Part shown: piece by piece, positions 34,461 to 45,601 of the stretch
How positions within the stretch are numbered: the stretch's first letter is position 1
Layout of the letters: every line of letters begins with the position of its first letter
Notes under the pieces: generated by a model
Told to the model about the DNA's origin: nothing
Databases searched by the model: none
Seen by the model: the letters and a program-made list of their open reading frames with translations, nothing else
From: Hymenopus coronatus
Taxonomy: Eukaryota; Arthropoda; Insecta; Mantodea; Hymenopodidae
Length of the DNA: 64,000 nt
Assembly (NCBI GenBank): GCA_030762935.1
Contig: CM060895.1
Coordinates: 75,871,001 to 75,935,000, forward strand
Direction of reading: 5' to 3'
Translations under genes and position numbers: made by a program

Positions 34461-34898
34461 GATGGAAACTTAGGTATTTGGCCTAGTGATAATGATATGG
34501 AATTTAGTTCGACGCCTCCTGATATAAGCTAGGAGGCCAGTAATGTTGTTAACAATTTACTTCCACAGAAACCAAAAAAGATCTACGAAAAGTTATATGA
34601 TAAATTAATGGCATGGAGAATAACAAAAACTGTAACTTCATTCTCGGAAAATGTCCTCATAATTTACTTTGAAGAAATGTGAAAAACAACGAGACCCTCA
34701 ACCTTGTGGAAAACTTATTCAGCATTGAAAACTATTCTAAATGTGAAACATGGAATTGATATATCCCAAAATGTGAAGTTTTTCTCCCTGTTAAAACAGA
34801 AATCGCAGGGGAACAGTGGGAAAAAAGAAAACATGTTTTCCAAAGATGAAATTGTAATCTTCATTGATACACATCTACTGATAAAGGCATGTAAATAA
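34461..34898 (+). pseudogene. Crypton/tyrosine-recombinase-like N-terminal domain, broken
   Basis: One frame stays coherent for about 145 codons, broken only by TAG at 34530-34532 and TGA at 34680-34682 and ended by TAA at 34896. It reads KPKKIYEKLYDKLMAWR, SFSENVLIIYFEEM, PSTLWKTYSALKTILNVK, DISQNVKFFSLLKQK and MFSKDEIVIFI. The order (helix with YxKFxxW, FSE..LLxYF, PSTLWxxYSxLKxxI, F..LLK, KVFTKEEI) is what I recall from the core-binding domain of Crypton-type tyrosine recombinases and derived insect proteins. The catalytic domain is absent. TTTGCAG at 34454-34460 could be a 3' splice site and GTAAAT at 34891 a 5' splice site, so a former exon is possible. Confidence 0.5.
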
Positions 34899-36209
34899 CT
34901 ATTCTCGTAAAATAAATATTTTTGTTGGAAGTAGAGCTAGCGCGCATGCCCTGGGTTATTGATTTCCTCGTCCTTGTGGTGATAATGTCATGACCTACTT
35001 TGCTTTGCTTGCGTAATATTATGAGTTTAGATTCGGGAAATAATTATATATTCTTATAATTTTTATTCTTGGAGGTTATTGTACGCGTAAGGTGTTTCTG
35101 TAATTTTATGTAGATTAGCAGGCAGTGAACAGCCATTAGTAGGGCAGTGCGCAAGCGTGAAAATCAATATTAAAATGAAAATCTGTAAGGAGATGGTTTC
35201 CATTTCGATATAGATTTTTAACAGTAATGAACACATTTCAGTAAATGAGTATAAAAAAATACTTTATAGAGAGGTATCTGACCCATCCATCCATTTCATT
35301 ATAAGAATATCATCGCTCATTGATTGGTTTTATGTCCCTGTTTGTTTTCAGGCTAGTCAGAGAACCGTTAACGGTCGGGAGGATTCCAATATTGCCTACC
35401 AGAAGGTGAAAACCTTACGAAAAGAATACTAATCTTGGGGAATAGGCCACTTTTATGTATGCAGGTGCACGTAGCTCCCAATTAATGCATTGTAGATCGA
35501 AGAAAATTCATCGACATTTTAAAACCATTAAGTGACATATTCATATGGTTTTCTTTAGCAGCTATCGCTTATATTTATACCAGCTTGTCATGTGATCGAG
35601 AAAAACATTTGCAGAAATATCTTCATTACGCAACTAATTACAAGATACAATAGATAGCAACATTTAAAAGAAAATGACAAGTGGACATCACAACACTGTA
35701 AAAGAATCACATATTAAACAGACAAAACGGGTAAGTTATTTGGAGACAATTGTGTTAACACCTTTACATTTTGTGCGGGAAATGCGCCTGTACTTGAAAT
35801 TGCCCTGTTTAGTTCTGCAATCTTAATACAGGAAGGGATATCGACAAACATGAAATACGGCGCTGTTGTACAACACATTAGGGCGGCCACAAAACTTATT
35901 ATTTCCCAAATCCCGATTACGACTTTTTGAGACATGCAATACAACTTTTCTGGTAATATATAAATAAATAAAATGCTGCAACCTGGCGGGAGGAAATGAA
36001 CTACTGTATTTTATTTGTATTTAAATTTTACAGCCATACAAGACTGAATACAACCTCATTGACATCTGGAACGTTGTTAATGTATTCGTACATAGACTCC
36101 TCCGAACCATTGCCGAGTCTTGAATAGTTTATGAATTCGCTTGTCACCGTGCGACCGGAGCTCTTATTGAAATTTTAATCCATTTATTAAGCCTTAAACG
36201 GTTAAACGT
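34899..36209. other. No recognised feature
   Basis: About 1.3 kb. A 76-residue minus-strand ORF (35714-35944) has a hydrophobic stretch but no recognised family; I do not call it. Confidence 0.5.
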
Positions 36210-36680
36210 ATTTATTTTCTCTACTGTTTACCCACAGTTAGTAGAGGAAGAATTGTATTCCCACCCAAAATTCAATACCGCGATTTAACCGTGGTTATTT
36301 CTTTTTTATTTTATTTATTTAATTTTTATTTTTGTTTGAGAAAAAAATCATCGGCATGTTTATGTCCGTAAACAAAACCAAAGTTAAATGTACAAATTGG
36401 TTTTATGTTCACTGTCTTCAAAGGAAGCGACAAGAACATGTTCAAAAAATCTCAAAAATCAACGTACTCTTTAAATGGAAACAATTTCGTTATTTATTTT
36501 ATCAAAACATGCTGTAACTATATTTTGATTAAAATATGTGTATGTCAAATAAAATGAATACCTTAATTTTCTGATAAAAGGTTGTGAAGGCCATTCACTC
36601 TGAATAACTTTTGCAAATCTAGTAATAATAAGAGATTGATAAAATCTTACTCAATAAAAGAATGCAAATCTTGTTAAAGG
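36210..36680 (+). mobile_element. Element A3, partial
   Basis: H hairpin of the A3 type (TTTTCTCTACTGTTTACCCA, CAGTTAGTAGAGGAAG), then CCCACCCAAAATTCAATACC, GATTAAAATATGTG, TTAATTTTCTGATAAAAGG and GAGATTGATAAAATCTTAC in A order. The GT tract is replaced by AT-rich slippage at 36300-36335. The M half is absent. Confidence 0.65.
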
Positions 36681-36724
36681 AGACAGACCTCTGAGGTTAA
36701 GAATCTCCAAATTCTCAAGCTAGT

Positions 36725-36826
36725 ATTAATAATAGTATTAATTATTATTATTATCATTATTAATTATTATCACTATTATTACTACTGTCATTACCACTAT
36801 CATTACTATTATTATCGCTTGAATTT
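36725..36826. repeat. Imperfect (ATT)n / (ATTACT)n microsatellite
   Basis: About 100 bp of interrupted ATT units with CAT, ACT and ATC variants, directly beyond the truncated A3 copy. Confidence 0.9.
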
Positions 36827-37199
36827 TCAAATTTTCTCTAGTGTTATCTGGATCTTTATTTTTACATTTACATTTAATTATACATTGAGCATTGAATTTT
36901 AAGATCATAATATAGCAAATATATTTTTATGAAACAAACCTACCATCTTGTTCATACTGTACAACGAAAATATAAAGGAAATATAAAGATACAACACAAG
37001 AGATTATTATTTATCTGCAACGCGACTGAAGGACACAGTCCATCTTTTTATTTTAAATGCGTTGCCATCAATGAAGGAGTTTAATACAACTCAATATTTA
37101 ACAGGTTAATGTAATTATTTAGCGTAAGTCATTTTATGTCTTGCAGAGATTTAAGTGTATGGAAAAATAAACTTTCGGCACATAACTATTTCTGCGTTT
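36827..37199. other. No recognised feature
   Basis: AT-rich spacer. Confidence 0.5.
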
Positions 37200-37645
37200 T
37201 GTTTACTTTCTCTACCATATATATTAGGTATAGAAGGCATTGCACTCCATTTAAAACTCGATTTAAAAAGTTTAGTGGACTACCCCTTTTGAGGATCCCT
37301 GATTCTGAAAAGTATAATTTTTAAAAGAAAGCTTCACAAAAATTGGGGTCTTAAATACCAAGTTTGAAATCTTTCAAAAACGCAACCTGAAAAGTTGGCT
37401 TTAAACGAAATATTTTGAACTTTTTGGTTTTCTCAAAAATGGTTCTAATGAAATTGGGATACTGCAGGTATTCACATATGTAAATGCTAAAGATATTTAG
37501 TTTATAGCATTTAGTATATATTTTTTGGGAGTAACCTGTAAAGTTGCTTTCACTTCAAAGCCTTTTCTATTAGGTATCTTGTCAAGTAGTAAACTTTAAG
37601 TGACCGAGAATAATGTAATATACAATAAAAATTTACATTTCTTTG
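37200..37645 (+). mobile_element. Element A, strongly diverged, partial
   Basis: Starts GTTTACTTTCTCTACC with a short hairpin, then CATTGCACTCCATTTAAAAC, a TTAAATACCAAGTTTG remnant of the internal palindrome, TTTCTCAAAAATGG and TTTTTTGGGAGTAACC. The M half is missing. Divergence puts it among the oldest copies here. Confidence 0.6.
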
Positions 37646-37724
37646 AATCACCCATTATTCATTTCGAGTAACTGTTTTTCTGTTGTAGTTTAGCTCCATG
37701 GTTATCGATTGGTTCGGGGTCCAT

Positions 37725-37855
37725 GGAGGTAAAAGTTATCCATGTCTTCTCAGGAGATGCTTTTCCGGATAACTCTCCGTAACCGAGATTCGAACTCGGG
37801 GCTTCCTGAATATGAAGCAGACACACTAACCTCCACTCAACAGGGGGTTAATAAT
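37725..37855 (-). mobile_element. tRNA-derived SINE, family unassigned
   Basis: On the minus strand a head with A box-like AGTGGAGGTTAGTGTG and a very good B box region CCGAGTTCGAATCTCGG (T-arm stem intact) is followed by TTACGGAGAGTTATCCGG. A palindrome-like TCCATGG...CCATGGA pair lies near 37696-37728. A tRNA gene is unlikely because the 5' and 3' ends do not pair. Confidence 0.55.
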
Positions 37856-39234
37856 TTTTATGCCATAAATTAAGCCCGAGATATTCGATGATAATATTTC
37901 GATTTGCTTTGTCATTATTTTTAAGTCCTGTCAATTTTCAATTGTTTCTCCCGCAACCATAATCATGTTTAGTTATTAAATGTGTTAAATGAAGCACTTT
38001 ATATTAAAATATTTATAGATCCCTTTTATAAATATATGTTTAAATAATAAGTTAAAAGAGACAAATAATATGGATTTAGTAATAAAATATAATTAAATAT
38101 GAAGTGTTTTAAAGAAATATCAGTATAATTAAAACAAAATTTAGTTGTTACTATAATATAATTAAATACTAATTTTGATAAATATAACAAAGATATTTAG
38201 ATAAATATAAATAAACATGATTATTCATAAATATAGTATATGGGAATAAATGTTCTATAGTTGACTAAGCGTATTGTAATTAATCTACAATTTAGTTGGT
38301 GCTGAATGCTATAATTTTTCTCTGGGTACCAATAATGTAGTCTGTAGTTGTGTAAGAAGTAGCTGAATAGCAGTTGCAAAGTCGCTGGCTCGCCAGCAAT
38401 ATTTTTTTTTCTCAGAATAGTCTGTTTCTTTACTCTTTTATATCCTAAATTTTCACTAACCGATTTTACTGCAGGTTAGTTAAATGTCTGAAAAACTAAA
38501 TAACAGATAAGAATTTGTAATATGTCGCAAATAAATTAAATTTTGAATTTGTTGTCCGTATACCATGTGGCGTACATTAAAATCACTGCAGAACTCAACG
38601 GTGCTAATTGAAGTTGAAACACTTAATGGAAGACTGGGGTATCGACCTTCATTTTACTGCTCTGCATGAGCGCGACCCGCCTACCGTGTCTGCTGATATA
38701 CAAGAGGGGTAAAACAAAAGACTGCTATATTAACCGCTTTATCAAGTCGAGTAAGGGATATTGCTTTATTAATAGCTAAGGCATGAATATTAAATTTTAG
38801 GAGATGAAATTATATTTTGTATATAGATTGAGTGGTAAATAAAAACTAATTACATTTAATGTTATTTGTTTTAGCAGGAATAGCGAATCCCCGCCTATCT
38901 TTTAACTTAAAATAGCAATTCTTTTAACGCATGAAGGGATGTCTATCCACGTCAAATGGAAAGATTGCGTGGAAAGAATATGGGATTTTAGGACCAGCAC
39001 ATAGCGTTCCCTTTGTACCTATACGGAAACCTTCATTATAGCTATTTTTGCAAACATTTTATCTGGATAATGAATCAGATAGGAAAAAAAAACGTTTATA
39101 AATACACTTTTATATACCTATCAATGAACGACAGAAATTAGAGAAACCAGATGAAGCAACGTCATATTTTTCATTAATGTAATTTTTAAGTATTGATCAT
39201 AATGAATGATATAGAAAAAAAAACTTATGTTAAT
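37856..39234. other. No recognised feature; very AT-rich part
   Basis: 37980-38260 is extremely AT-rich. I checked it for mitochondrial or satellite pattern and found neither. The remainder is plain spacer. Confidence 0.5.
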
Positions 39235-40190
39235 GAGTTATTATCATAGCTATGGTTAGCTTTAAAAAAGACGGAAATTAGACCTATTTTGATTGCACTA
39301 TTAAAAAAGTATATCAAAATGTATATGTAAAATTAAAAATGGAAAAATATTTGTCAAACGATGACATGTTGCTAAAGGAGTACGACAGGGATGCTGTGAT
39401 TTTTACAAAGAAAAATCTATAGAAGTTTGGAAATTACAATAGATGAAGACTCAACAATATGCTCCTTTCAATTTGAGATACTCAATTAATTTTGGCCTAA
39501 GAATATGAAGACATGGAATGTCTTATAAGGAAATTGATAAGTAAATACTCTGGATAAATCTAAATATATGGCCATTGGAGATGTTCATCAAGATTTGATA
39601 CTGGAAGACGTAATTGAGATATTTGAATAGGTATACACAAATAATAAAACACCTTGAAATAAAGGTTACACAATATGGAACACAAGAGAAGAATATAAGA
39701 TCAAAGATAAACGCAAGAAAGTACGCTCTACCTGCTCTAATATGCATATTAGTAATAGAGCTCAAAAGAAGCTACAACTGGATTTTTTAAAAACAGAAGT
39801 ACTGTAACCGATGATTCTTGCGTGTAGACTATGTACTTATCAATTAAAAAGAGAATTATTGTCAACAGAAGGAGATAGTAGGAATCTGATAGGATATTTA
39901 GAAGAGAATAACTGGAAATTAAATTATAAAAGAAAATATGAATGTTCAAAATTTCATTTCAGTCAACGGGGAACAAGTAGAATGGTATGGAAATGCTAAA
40001 AGAATGGAAAGTGAAAGATTACTCAAAAGAATAATAGAATGGATGCCTCCAGAAGGGAGGAGAAAAGGAAGTCTGCATGGCACGTGGATTCAAGGAATTA
40101 GAGAGACAATGATAGGTTAGAAAATTGCGGAAGATTTGTGGATCAATAGGCAAGAATGGAGAAAATGATAAGATGTTAAACACTGTAATC
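39235..40190 (+). pseudogene. LINE reverse-transcriptase relic
   Basis: Several frames together give an ordered set of non-LTR reverse-transcriptase landmarks: LLKKVYQNVYVKLKM (39296-39340), AKGVRQGC at about 39371-39395 (normally GVRQGCPLSP), TQYGTQEKNIRSKINA at about 39670-39718, and the C-terminal tail WYGNAKRMESERLLKRII, then PPEGRRKG, TWIQGIRETM and NRQEW (39970-40165). The YxDD block is not readable. Many frameshifts: dead. The tail pattern is shared by several non-LTR clades, so the clade is open. Confidence 0.8.
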
Positions 40191-40479
40191 TTTGGTGGCG
40201 GAAAAGTGACTGCACATTACAAAATGGAAGTATACAGGTCGATTAAAAAATACTTTACAATGTTAGGGGACAGGTTCCTTACATCAAAGTAAGAAAAAAA
40301 TGTTGATATAAACTCATGTCCCAAAATCTTTCGTTCTCAATTTATTGAGGTTGAAAATGTTAATCATTTTTTTTAAAGTGACATATTATTCTGTTGAAGT
40401 TTTTAGTTTGTTAGCTGTTACACACAAATATCACTTACAGCAAATTATCCAAATGCCCTACTCTTGCATCTAGATACGC

Positions 40480-40850
40480 ATGTACTCGTCAAAGTATGAA
40501 ATGTAAAATACTTCTAGTCGGTGTTGAATGATTTCGCAGGTTTACATGACACGTAGATTAATAGTTTCCTAATCCGCGATGCCTGCTACATAAACCAATG
40601 GTTTAAGGTGTTCCCAAAAGATAAACATCCAAAGGGTCGGAGGAACGTACAGGCCATAGAACTGGGGCCCCCTCTACCTATCCAATTGTCATGCTAGATA
40701 CCAGCCAGTCCATCTTAAACAATGAGACCAAAATGTGTTAGAGCATCACGCATAAATCACACGTTACTTATTATTTGCAGGGCACATTTTCTAACAGGTA
40801 TGGGAGAGTGCCCTGAATGAAATCCCTGTAGACAACACCTGCGAGGCGTG
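40480..40850 (-). pseudogene. Tc1/IS630-like DDE transposase C-terminal relic
   Basis: Minus strand in shifting frames: VVYRDFIQGTLPYLLENVP, then a decayed stretch where MWFQHDGAPAHF would be expected, then WIGRGGP, a damaged WPVRS, DVYLLG.. and LKPLVYVAG, ending TCEIIQHRLEVFY. This order matches a transposase type common in insects (RWIGRGGPVxWPxRSPDLTPLDF.LWG). The catalytic residues are not all readable, and no inverted repeats were located. Confidence 0.7.
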
Positions 40851-42069
40851 CTGAGTCAATATATTACACGTCTGATATATGACTAATGTTAGCAAGCAAC
40901 CATGGCAACACAAGACCAACTTTGCAAAGTAAAATGGGTTACACGCTTTTATAAATGGGTGAATAAATAAATGAAGTTATTAGGTTGGACCTGAAAATCC
41001 GTGGTAGGTGATTTCATTAATAAATGGTTAACGCGAAAACGAAGCGTTTTAGAGAAAATGTTTATATGACACTATTTTCTTGCTTCTATGTCAGGAATCC
41101 ATTCCCAAACGTTGTAAATGTATATTTGAATCATCCTGTATATAAACAATGAAATAAGTTCTGTGAAGAAAACCAAAACTACATGCTATTTTCCTGTTCC
41201 AACAGAGAGTGAATAATTAAGATAATCAGACTGGATTTTGTGCTAAAGTCTTTACAAGAGAAGAGCCGCTCAGTTCATTGTTTTCTTGGGACAAAGCTAC
41301 AAATTTTAAGAGCTGATGACGGAATTAGTAGGAGACAGAATGTATCAATCAACATTTAGAGAGATTTAAACACTACAAGCAAGTTCATAGCAGTAATGCT
41401 CCGGTTGTTTGTGATGCAAGAGCTTATATCCCACCCTTATTTCCGGTTGTGAACAGTGACAAGTGATGCATCGTCTTCCATGGACCAGGCTCTCCAAATC
41501 TCCGCCAGCACTAATTCAACATGATAGCCCCAATTAGTCACTCACTAAAAGGTTCTGTTTCTTACAGTATACATTAGACACCAACTCTCCTAGCTTCTTA
41601 TCCTATCTCTGTTCACAAAGCAGGCAGTGTATTCTAGCCTGCGATTTAAAATAACACACTTTGTGACTCTGCCTTTGTTTCAGGGCAACTAAACAGAGAA
41701 CACTGGCAATAAACGATCAAAATAAACATTTTGAGAATTATTTTCTAACGTTTATAGTATCTTGGAATATACGGACGTACTATTTGATATCATTCGAAGA
41801 TGTAGAATTAAACTGTTTCGTTTAACAGGAGGAATTATCACTGCGTTGTATTAGATCTGTTAACTTTCAGAGTATTAACAGCTTTAAATTGTAGGCAAAA
41901 TTTGTTTCCATAGTAAAGTACCAGTTTTACCGTGACTCGCTAAAGTTCTATCCGGCGAATCCCTAAACGAATACCGCTAAAAACCGCTAATCCTATAATT
42001 GTAGTAATTATTTCTTTCCTTCTTTCTTTGTTTATTCTCCTTTTATGTAGGACCTACACCCCTGGGGTC
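40851..42069. other. No recognised feature
   Basis: About 1.2 kb of unassigned sequence; possible N-terminal transposase remains on the minus strand just above 40850 are too decayed to call. Confidence 0.45.
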
Positions 42070-42345
42070 TAACGTTCTTGAGCTGAGAGGCTCTGGATCA
42101 GAGAGAAATCAAGTTGGGTGATCAGCCCGAAGCGGGATATGAAATTGAGGAAGCGGGTGATTAAAGTGACTGTGAGAGGACGACAGGAAAGATTATCATG
42201 GAGCAATGAAAAGCGGGGTAAACCGGAGAACCCGGAGAAATCCCGCACAGACGCTGTGCCGCACCAGAAATCCCACACGTGTCCCGTTGGGATCGAACCA
42301 GACCGGAGTGAGAAGTGAACGGTTTAGCCTGTGAACTAAATTTTA
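42070..42345 (-). mobile_element. SINE E-related copy
   Basis: On the minus strand the head has a B box-like TGGTTCGATCCC (about 42287-42300) and the body has GGGATTTCTCCGGGTTCTCC and GGTTTACCCCG, as in SINE E. It extends further than the 34 kb copy towards lower coordinates (to about 42070) with unrelated or more divergent sequence. Confidence 0.6.
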
Positions 42346-43789
42346 GAAATGCATGCCTTTTTATTAACTTAAGTCTCGCCTACTGGTGACTGCGCTACCA
42401 TATAACTCCAGTTCACGTTCAACCAGAATGATATTTCTCTTATTTTCTTATGCAATTTTACGTTCTATCCCTAATGAATTAATATTAAATTTTTAAGGCT
42501 TTTAAGTAGATTTGGTCACAATAACTTTTTCGGAACTTAATTTTTAATTTAACTACAATTTAATTATGAGTTTCTACGTTCTATGTTGCCAAATCCTATT
42601 CTTCATATTAGCTTCTGAGAAACTCTATCGTTTCCTTTAACTGCTTCCTATTTTTTTCCGCTTTGCAAATTCTCAGAAATGGAGTGCGTGCGATTTATCA
42701 ATAACCTTAAGATTTCAGAGCACATTAACTTCCCACAACTAAACCGTAACCTTAATGGAGTTCTTGCTTACTTTGTTTCCAGGAACTTAATTATCTTCAC
42801 TACTCCCCATTCTATAATTGCTTTGCCCCAACACTTGGTTTATTAATTACCCTTACATAGGAACATATTTTGTCATTTATTCGTAGTTCATTTAAGATAT
42901 TATTCCTTTTAATATGTGATATTATTTATAGCAATTATTGCTCTATTTTCCCATTATTTCCTTATAAAATAATTATTAATTTAATAAGACAATACTTACT
43001 ATCAATATCGTTATATAGATATTTGGGAGGATCATTTCAAAATATAATGCTAAACCCCTATTCATAAAACACTGATGAATTTTCATGAAGTTTCAATTTT
43101 AACTATTACATATTCAACAAACTTGTGTCCCAAGAATAGCACAGGTGATCAATAATGCGCGATGATCATGAATCAGGTGAAGGTACCACGCATCATACAA
43201 TAGAAAACGATTCCAGGAGAAAGGCATAAAAGCAAGAATGGAGAGAGGAAGAAGGCCAGATCATCTCACTAGACACTTTTATGTATTGACAGGCAACTCC
43301 GCTGTTGCAAATGTAAGACAGAAAGTTGTATGAGGGGAGAATCGGCCGTAACTTTTCCCATATATATCGCACCTCGAGAAAGAGATGGAGCAACGATGGG
43401 ATTTTTCATGAACGCGAAACTTTTGCAGCAGAAGAAAGTATTTTCGTTACCTCTGGGAAAGGGATCAGCTGGTTGCAGTGAGTAAAAATAGCGTATTCGC
43501 GGAGTGGATAGCTATGACCCCAACTGACCTACAAAATATCGACTGTGAAATGTCTTCGGTGCACAAAGTCCTTCAACTGATGCGTATCTGATGGCCCATT
43601 CCTTTCCAAAGTTGGGCATTTTTACAACTTTGACAACTTTATCCTTTGGAAATAAAAGTTAACTTTCAAAAGCTCCGTTTTAGAGGCTGTGAAAGATTGT
43701 CTACGATTTGAAAAATCTGATGTTTTATATTACATGACTGTTTGTACTTCTTATCGTTTATCAATGAGTAAAATAACACATTCATCATC
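42346..43789. other. No recognised feature
   Basis: About 1.4 kb. ORFs at 42870 and 43193 are unsupported. No repeat family seen. Confidence 0.5.
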
Positions 43790-44138
43790 AGGTATTAAAG
43801 CCTCGAAAGGCTTGTCCCGGTATCATCATTGAAATTGTTGCTGCATCCATCTTCATCAACGATTCTCTTCTCTATTGGGTTATAATTTAGTAACAAGTTT
43901 TGGGTACGCTAATCATTCATTCTATTCAATTGTTCCTTCCAGTTGTTTTTTGGTGTATTTTTCTCTTTCAACTTAAAAATTCTGAGTTCCTTTCTGATCC
44001 CTCTACTTCTTATTTGATCTAATAAGGTATCGCCCACGTCGCTACCTAAAATTTTATCTCTGCGGCTTCTACTTTTTTTTCTTTATTTCTGCAAATTGTC
44101 CAACATTCAGAACCATACAGCAACATGGTTACAGCCAT
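43790..44138 (-). pseudogene. LINE ORF2 C-terminal fragment
   Basis: Minus strand from 44136: MAVTMLLYGSECWTICRNK, then KKVEAAEIKF, after a frameshift DTLLDQIRSRGIRKELRI and NNWKEQLNRMND. This is the LLYGSExW...K.EAAEMRFLR...IR.EL....W..HL.RM pattern after the reverse-transcriptase domain. It is cut off at its upstream side exactly where an element A M end begins (about 44140-44146). Confidence 0.75.
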
Positions 44139-44145
44139 TAAATTA

Positions 44146-45040
44146 AAAAAAAAAAACTGATATTCCTTTTCACTTGACTTTCTCAACATCTGTAAAAAAT
44201 ATTGTTAAAATTTATTCTTCTATCTACTTCCCGACTGAAAAGTGGTTGAAATCCCTTTCTTTGCATGGCCAGAAACCTAAGAATACCCATATGAAAAAGG
44301 TTTTAAGTATTTTAAAATTGAAAGCAATAACAAAGAATATCTCTGAAATGGTCAATTCGAAGAAGAAATTTATATGACAAAGTATGTGTTTTAACGAGAT
44401 CTACATTTTTCTGTAGTAAGTAGAAGGGAAATAAGGGAGTACCATAGGTTAAAGTCATAGTCAAAAGCTGGTTGCTATGTGACTGAAGCTCCTTTGTTTG
44501 TATGGACAGGAGTTGACACATTCCTGTATGAGTTTTTCAAAGCTGGAACCAAAAATAAGGAATATCAACTCCACGAAAATGTATATAACATAAATTGTGT
44601 GTTTTAATGTTCTACATTCTTTGTGTGGTAAGTTTTTGTCTATCTGTTACGACTTAGCAGTTATAAAAATTCCGTAAAATTCACCCAAAATAAAGCAGTC
44701 TAGAGAGGATATTCCAAGAAAATTCAAGATTGTATTATTTGTCGGTTAGATATCTTTAATATACGACATTTTAATAAAAATCTTTGAGCCATTTTTGAGA
44801 AAATCAACATTTATCAAATCTTTTCATGCAAAGGGTGGTTGTGGGGGATTTTCTTGAAAATCTTCGTGTCGCTTCCTTGAAAGATACCAAACTTAAATAT
44901 CAAGTTTGGTTTTTAACGGTCTTTGCGTTTTAGAGCTAGGCTGTCCACAGACACACACACATACGGACCTTTTTCCAGATTTTTGGATGGAATACATACC
45001 TTCTCTACACACTATACACTACGTATAGAGAAATTAAAAA
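44146..45040 (-). mobile_element. Element A, A2/A1 chimera
   Basis: 44146-44420 is the M-end third of an A2 copy (A2 marker TCTTTGCATGGCCAG at 44259). At 44416-44420 (GTAAG) it switches to A1, which restarts earlier in the unit (TAGAAGGGAAATAAGGGAG, CTGGTTGCTATGTGACTG) and continues to an H end with a shortened hairpin (CTCTACACACTATACACTAC) at about 45003. About 60 bp beyond the CA tract are missing. Confidence 0.8.
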
Positions 45041-45351
45041 TAGAACCATTTTTGTGAAAATAACATTTTCGATATTTTCTATGTAAAGGGTAGTTTGAGG
45101 AGGTCGATTTTGTTCAAAATCTTCATGTCGAATCCCTGAAGGATACTAAAGTTAAATACCGAGTTTGGCATTTTATCGACCTTTCGTTCACGAGTTATCG
45201 GAAACAGGACCACAAACGGATCTTTTTCTAAAATTGCTGTTTCTGGATACAGGGACCCTAAAGCGTGTATAACCGGTGAAATCTTGGTATGAAATTTTTG
45301 GGTGGAGTTCAATACCTTCTCTACGTATGTACTATGTAGAGAAAGTAAAAA
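45041..45351 (-). mobile_element. Element A H half, directly after another A
   Basis: Begins in the middle of the unit (AGAACCATTTTTGTGAAAAT) immediately after the H end of the preceding copy, and ends with its own H end (CTCTACGTATGTACTATGTA, GAGAAAGTAAAAAC). A truncated head-to-tail arrangement. Confidence 0.75.
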
Positions 45352-45563
45352 CTTGTTTGTTGCAGCTTGGTGATGTCTGAATGTGATATTTGATTTTATT
45401 CACGATATTGATTTGAAATAAAAAAAAATTAATTTAGAAATAAGGAATTTTAACATTGTTACTTTAGTTGCCTGTAAATTTTCATTTCTGTCACTTTAGC
45501 CCTTAATGCTGCCGGAAAATTATCATGAAATTTATGCAAATTGATGTAGAATAATAAACAGAA

Positions 45564-45577
45564 CCCCCCCCCCCCCC
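45564..45577. repeat. C14 homopolymer
   Basis: Run of 14 C in AT-rich sequence. Confidence 0.95.
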
Positions 45578-45601
45578 AATTAAAATTATTACTGGCGAAT
45601 T

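Noticed and set aside
35714..35944. Hydrophobic 76-residue minus-strand ORF
   Set aside because: Could be part of an exon, but no motif, splice context or homology that I can recognise supports it.
36725..36826. CRISPR-like or satellite array
   Set aside because: It is an interrupted ATT microsatellite with no spacer structure; the organism is a eukaryote.
37980..38260. Mitochondrial or control-region-like AT-rich DNA
   Set aside because: No mitochondrial gene pattern in any frame; simply AT-rich.
42870..43067. Possible mitochondrial ND-type hydrophobic ORF
   Set aside because: The translation is hydrophobic but matches no conserved block of a mitochondrial gene.
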